Shown here: positions 5,618 through 7,679 of the stretch, piece by piece
How the letters are laid out: the number at the start of each line of letters is the position of its first letter
How positions within the stretch are numbered: the first letter of the stretch is position 1
Assembly: GCA_023228745.1 (NCBI GenBank)
Contig: JALOAP010000132.1
Span: 1-7,679, forward strand
Reading direction: 5' to 3'
Length of the DNA stretch: 7,679 bases
DNA from: Dehalococcoidia bacterium
GTDB lineage: Bacteria; Chloroflexota; Dehalococcoidia; Tepidiformales; Tepidiformaceae
Made by a program: the position numbers and the translations under genes
The notes under the pieces: model-generated
What the model was told of the DNA's origin: nothing
Database searches by the model: none
Seen by the model: the letters and a program-made list of their open reading frames with translations, nothing else

Positions 5618-5683
5618 GCGCTCCCCACGCATCTGGCAGAATCGACGAGCGGGTGCTGCCAAGGTGCCCGCGTGAGGTGCCAC

Positions 5684-6745
5684 GTGCCCGACGCGACGAA
5701 CGACCCCTACCGCATCCTCCAGGTATGGCCCGACGCCGGCCCCGAGGCGATCGAAGCAGCATATCGGCGGCTGCTGGACGCTGCGGACGATGACCCGCAG
5801 CGTCGTGCTGAGCTCGACGAAGCCTACGCCCTGCTGAGCGACCCGGAGCGCCGCGCCGCCTATGACCGGGAGCACGCAGCCACCGGGGACTCGCCGGGCG
5901 CGGTTCCCCCCGTGCCGCCGTTCCCCCAGGAGCCACCGCCGCCCCAGCCTCCGATCGCCGCAGCGGAAGACGCGCTGACGCCGCCCTCTGCTGCCGTGCC
6001 AGCACCCCCGGGGGACTCCGCCGGGCCGAATCGGAGCCTCCTGGCCGCGATGGTCGGGCTAATCTTTCTCGCCCTCGCCGTTTCGGCCGGGATCGTGGGC
6101 TGGGCACTCACACAAGACGATGACGGCTCCGGATACCCCACAGGTGGTTCGGACGAGGAGTTCGACCTGGAAGCGATGCAGCTCCGCAATACCGACCTCC
6201 CGACGGGGATTCGCCGTGCTGAGGGCGACGAATTCGACAACGCGGAGTGGGCACTGCTCGTCGCCCCGGACGACCCTGAATCGACGCAGAACCAGCTCAA
6301 CGCGCAGGGCCGCGTGCGGAACCAGGTCAGTTACTTCACCTGGGACAATCCCGTCCAGCACCTTGGGGAAGTGCTCTCTGTGACCTCACAATCGACGCTC
6401 TACACGGATGAAGGGAACGCCCAGCAGTCGATCCGCGGCCTCTGCGGCCTGCTCCTGGACGAACGCCACCCGCTCACGGAGTTCGCTGTTCCCGGCCTGG
6501 GAGACGAGGCGACCGGCTTCCAGGTGCGCCAACCGAACGAGACCTTCGGTGCCACGCTCGAGACGGTTATCTGCTTCCGCACTGGGCGCGTGGTGCATGC
6601 GGTGTCACAGTCCGGGCTGCAGGGCACGGCGGATATCGGCCTCTCTGTGCGCCTCGCCGAGCGCATGTTGCGCAGGGTTGACCAGGCGTTCGATGGGAAC
6701 CCGGCGCCGCTCGACGACGCGCTACCCACCGAAGAAGGCGGGTAG
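5684..6745 (+). CDS. Membrane-anchored protein with degenerate J-like domain
   Basis: 353 residues from GTG 5684, chosen because GAGG(T) at 5674-5678 lies five bases upstream; GTG 5672 (357 residues) is the alternative. Residues about 6-65 resemble a DnaJ N-terminal domain (DPYRILQV, EAIEAAYRRLL, then LDEAYALLSDPERRAAYD), but the loop that should carry HPD reads DAADDDPQ, so it is not expected to stimulate DnaK ATPase in the usual way. Then a proline-rich linker (about 75-113), one membrane segment (about 118-142, LLAAMVGLIFLALAVSAGIVG) and an acidic stretch. The ~200-residue outside domain has two cysteines (C254 and C297) that could pair. Likely topology: J-like part inside, C-terminal domain outside. 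I do not recognise the C-terminal domain. The gene stands alone, divergent from the SnoaL-like gene and converging with the nucleotidyltransferase gene 16 bases away. Confidence 0.85.
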   Translation: MPDATNDPYRILQVWPDAGPEAIEAAYRRLLDAADDDPQRRAELDEAYALLSDPERRAAYDREHAATGDSPGAVPPVPPFPQEPPPPQPPIAAAEDALTPPSAAVPAPPGDSAGPNRSLLAAMVGLIFLALAVSAGIVGWALTQDDDGSGYPTGGSDEEFDLEAMQLRNTDLPTGIRRAEGDEFDNAEWALLVAPDDPESTQNQLNAQGRVRNQVSYFTWDNPVQHLGEVLSVTSQSTLYTDEGNAQQSIRGLCGLLLDERHPLTEFAVPGLGDEATGFQVRQPNETFGATLETVICFRTGRVVHAVSQSGLQGTADIGLSVRLAERMLRRVDQAFDGNPAPLDDALPTEEGG

Positions 6746-6761
6746 TCGCCGGGATACCGTG

Positions 6762-7490
6762 CTAGCCCCGGTCGAACGCAGAGCGCGCGGCGGCGAGCTG
6801 TTCGGGCGTGCCGATATCGAACCACGGCCCGTCCACAGGGACGGCACGGACCAGCCCGCCGCCTTCGACCAGTGCGGCGATGGCTTGCGGCAGCTCATAC
6901 TCCCCCCGCGCCGAGGGCAGCAGCGTATCGATCTCCGGCCAGATGGCTGGCCCCAGGACCCCGAACCCGGCATTGTTCCACCTCGTCGCCGAACCGCCCG
7001 GCGCCGGTTTCTCGACGATGCGTTGGACGTACCGGGCATCGTCCAGGTAGACCGCAGCGCCTGCGGCCGGGTCTTCCACCTCGTTGACCGCTATCACGCC
7101 CGCCAGGTCCTCGTCCCAGGCCGCGCGGAGCACCCGCCGATAGTTCTCCGGCTGCACGACAATATCCGCCCAGCCGAAGAAGAAGCGCTGGCCGCCGGCG
7201 AACTCCCGCGCGAGCGCGAGCGCCCGGGCACTCCCGTCGAGCGTCTCCTGGCGGGCGTACTCGAGGCGCATCCCCGCATGCGCGCCGTTGCCCAGCTCCC
7301 GTTCGAGCACGCCCCCGAGGTAGCCCGTGACGATCAGCACGTCCTCGATGCCTGCGCGGTGGAGACCGTCGAGGATGCGCACGATCACCGGCCGCCCCCC
7401 GACCACCAGCAGGGGCTTCGGCATCGTTTCGGTGCGTTCGCCGAGGCGGAGTCCGCGGCCGGCGGCAAGGAGGACAGCGCGCTCGATCAC
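6762..7490 (-). CDS. Sugar-phosphate nucleotidyltransferase
   Basis: 242 residues from GTG 7490, which overlaps the stop of the upstream GHMP kinase gene (GTGA), so the two are probably translationally coupled. It is a Rossmann-like NTP_transferase: the nucleotide-binding signature AAGRGLRLGERTETMPKPLL (residues 9-28, R15 and K25 in the expected places), a metal Asp in FGWAD (D109), EKP (160-162), NNAGF (172-176) and the second metal Asp in PWFDIGTP (D225). By family it condenses a sugar 1-phosphate with an NTP to give an NDP-sugar and pyrophosphate, in the cytosol. There is no C-terminal left-handed beta-helix, so it is a single-domain enzyme of the RmlA/HddC/MurU size class. The exact sugar and nucleotide cannot be read off; the context suggests the product of the adjacent kinase as substrate. 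Confidence 0.92.
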   Translation of the reverse strand: MIERAVLLAAGRGLRLGERTETMPKPLLVVGGRPVIVRILDGLHRAGIEDVLIVTGYLGGVLERELGNGAHAGMRLEYARQETLDGSARALALAREFAGGQRFFFGWADIVVQPENYRRVLRAAWDEDLAGVIAVNEVEDPAAGAAVYLDDARYVQRIVEKPAPGGSATRWNNAGFGVLGPAIWPEIDTLLPSARGEYELPQAIAALVEGGGLVRAVPVDGPWFDIGTPEQLAAARSAFDRG

Positions 7491-7679
7491 AGGAACTCGA
7501 GCCCCGCACTCGCGCGCACCTCGAACGCCGGGCCACCGGTCGCCTTCGTCGCGGCTTCGATGATCGCGTCGACCTGTTCTGGCCGGGCGACAGCGACCGC
7601 GAAACCACCGAAGCCGGCGCCCGTCAGCCTCGCACCGAGGGCGCCCGCACGTCGCATTGCGGCACAGACCTTGTCGAGC
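7487..7679 (-). CDS. GHMP kinase, galactokinase-like, C-terminal fragment
   Basis: Only the last 63 residues are in the window; the gene continues beyond the right edge. GARLTGAGFGGFAVAVA is the third GHMP motif in the form typical of galactokinases, followed by a helix (PEQVDAIIEAATKAT) and a final strand ending ASAGLEFL, also galactokinase-like. By family this is an ATP-dependent sugar 1-kinase, cytosolic. Its TGA (7487-7489) overlaps the GTG of the nucleotidyltransferase gene. Kinase plus nucleotidyltransferase is a usual pair for making an activated sugar, from salvage or for cell-surface glycan synthesis. Galactokinase is the best guess, but another sugar kinase of the same family cannot be excluded from the C-terminus alone. 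Confidence 0.85.
   Translation of the reverse strand, partial: LDKVCAAMRRAGALGARLTGAGFGGFAVAVARPEQVDAIIEAATKATGGPAFEVRASAGLEFL

Noticed and set aside
5552..5875. N-terminal extension of the SnoaL-like protein to 238 residues
   Set aside because: The extension overlaps the J-like coding region in antisense and is not family-like, while ATG 5551 has a good ribosome site and matches the family's N-terminus.
6746..6771. Hairpin terminator between the J-like gene and the nucleotidyltransferase gene
   Set aside because: Only a five-base CCGGG/CCCGG pairing with a long loop and no T-tract; too weak to call.

Overview
The window is a GC-rich bacterial chromosomal segment, densely coded in short operons, with GTG and TTG starts alongside ATG. 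There is no phage, transposon, CRISPR array or RNA gene in it. The protein types (PAS-rich kinase, UGSC selenoprotein, DUF4258/YgiT pair, J-like membrane protein with a proline-rich linker) would suit a high-GC Chloroflexota or actinobacterium-like lineage. That placement is an impression from gene style and is not demonstrated.

Left part, + strand (1-3181): the 3' part of a PAS/PAS histidine kinase whose 5' end lies outside the window, then a compact run of four genes. These are a glyoxalase II-like metallo-beta-lactamase hydrolase, a DUF4258 protein, a YgiT-type zinc-finger protein and a UGSC-family protein. The first three are joined by 4-base ATGA overlaps, and the fourth follows after 28 bases behind a strong ribosome binding site. 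The UGSC gene is the highlight. Its reading frame is interrupted by one in-frame TGA exactly at the 'U' of the U-G-S-C-T-T-C motif, and a hairpin of bacterial SECIS type begins just downstream. It is best read as one 172-residue selenoprotein with Sec93, not as two short ORFs. DUF4258 plus YgiT resembles a compact MqsR/MqsA-like toxin-antitoxin pair sitting directly in front of it.

Middle, - strand (3255-5551): a three-helix small membrane protein converges on the selenoprotein gene across a GC-rich inverted repeat. Next comes a 257-base non-coding stretch with an AT-rich patch. Then there is a probable operon, read right to left, of a SnoaL-like/NTF2-fold protein, an uncatalogued 59-residue two-helix membrane protein, and a glycerate 2-kinase with a probable TTG start. 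A 132-base divergent intergenic region holds a -10-like TATAGT for this operon and a perfect short inverted repeat.

Right part: a + strand gene encodes a membrane-anchored protein with an N-terminal J-domain-like segment lacking the HPD motif. It converges on a - strand pair entering from the right edge: the C-terminal end of a galactokinase-like GHMP kinase overlapping by 4 bases a sugar-phosphate nucleotidyltransferase. Together these probably make a sugar 1-phosphate and then activate it to an NDP-sugar.
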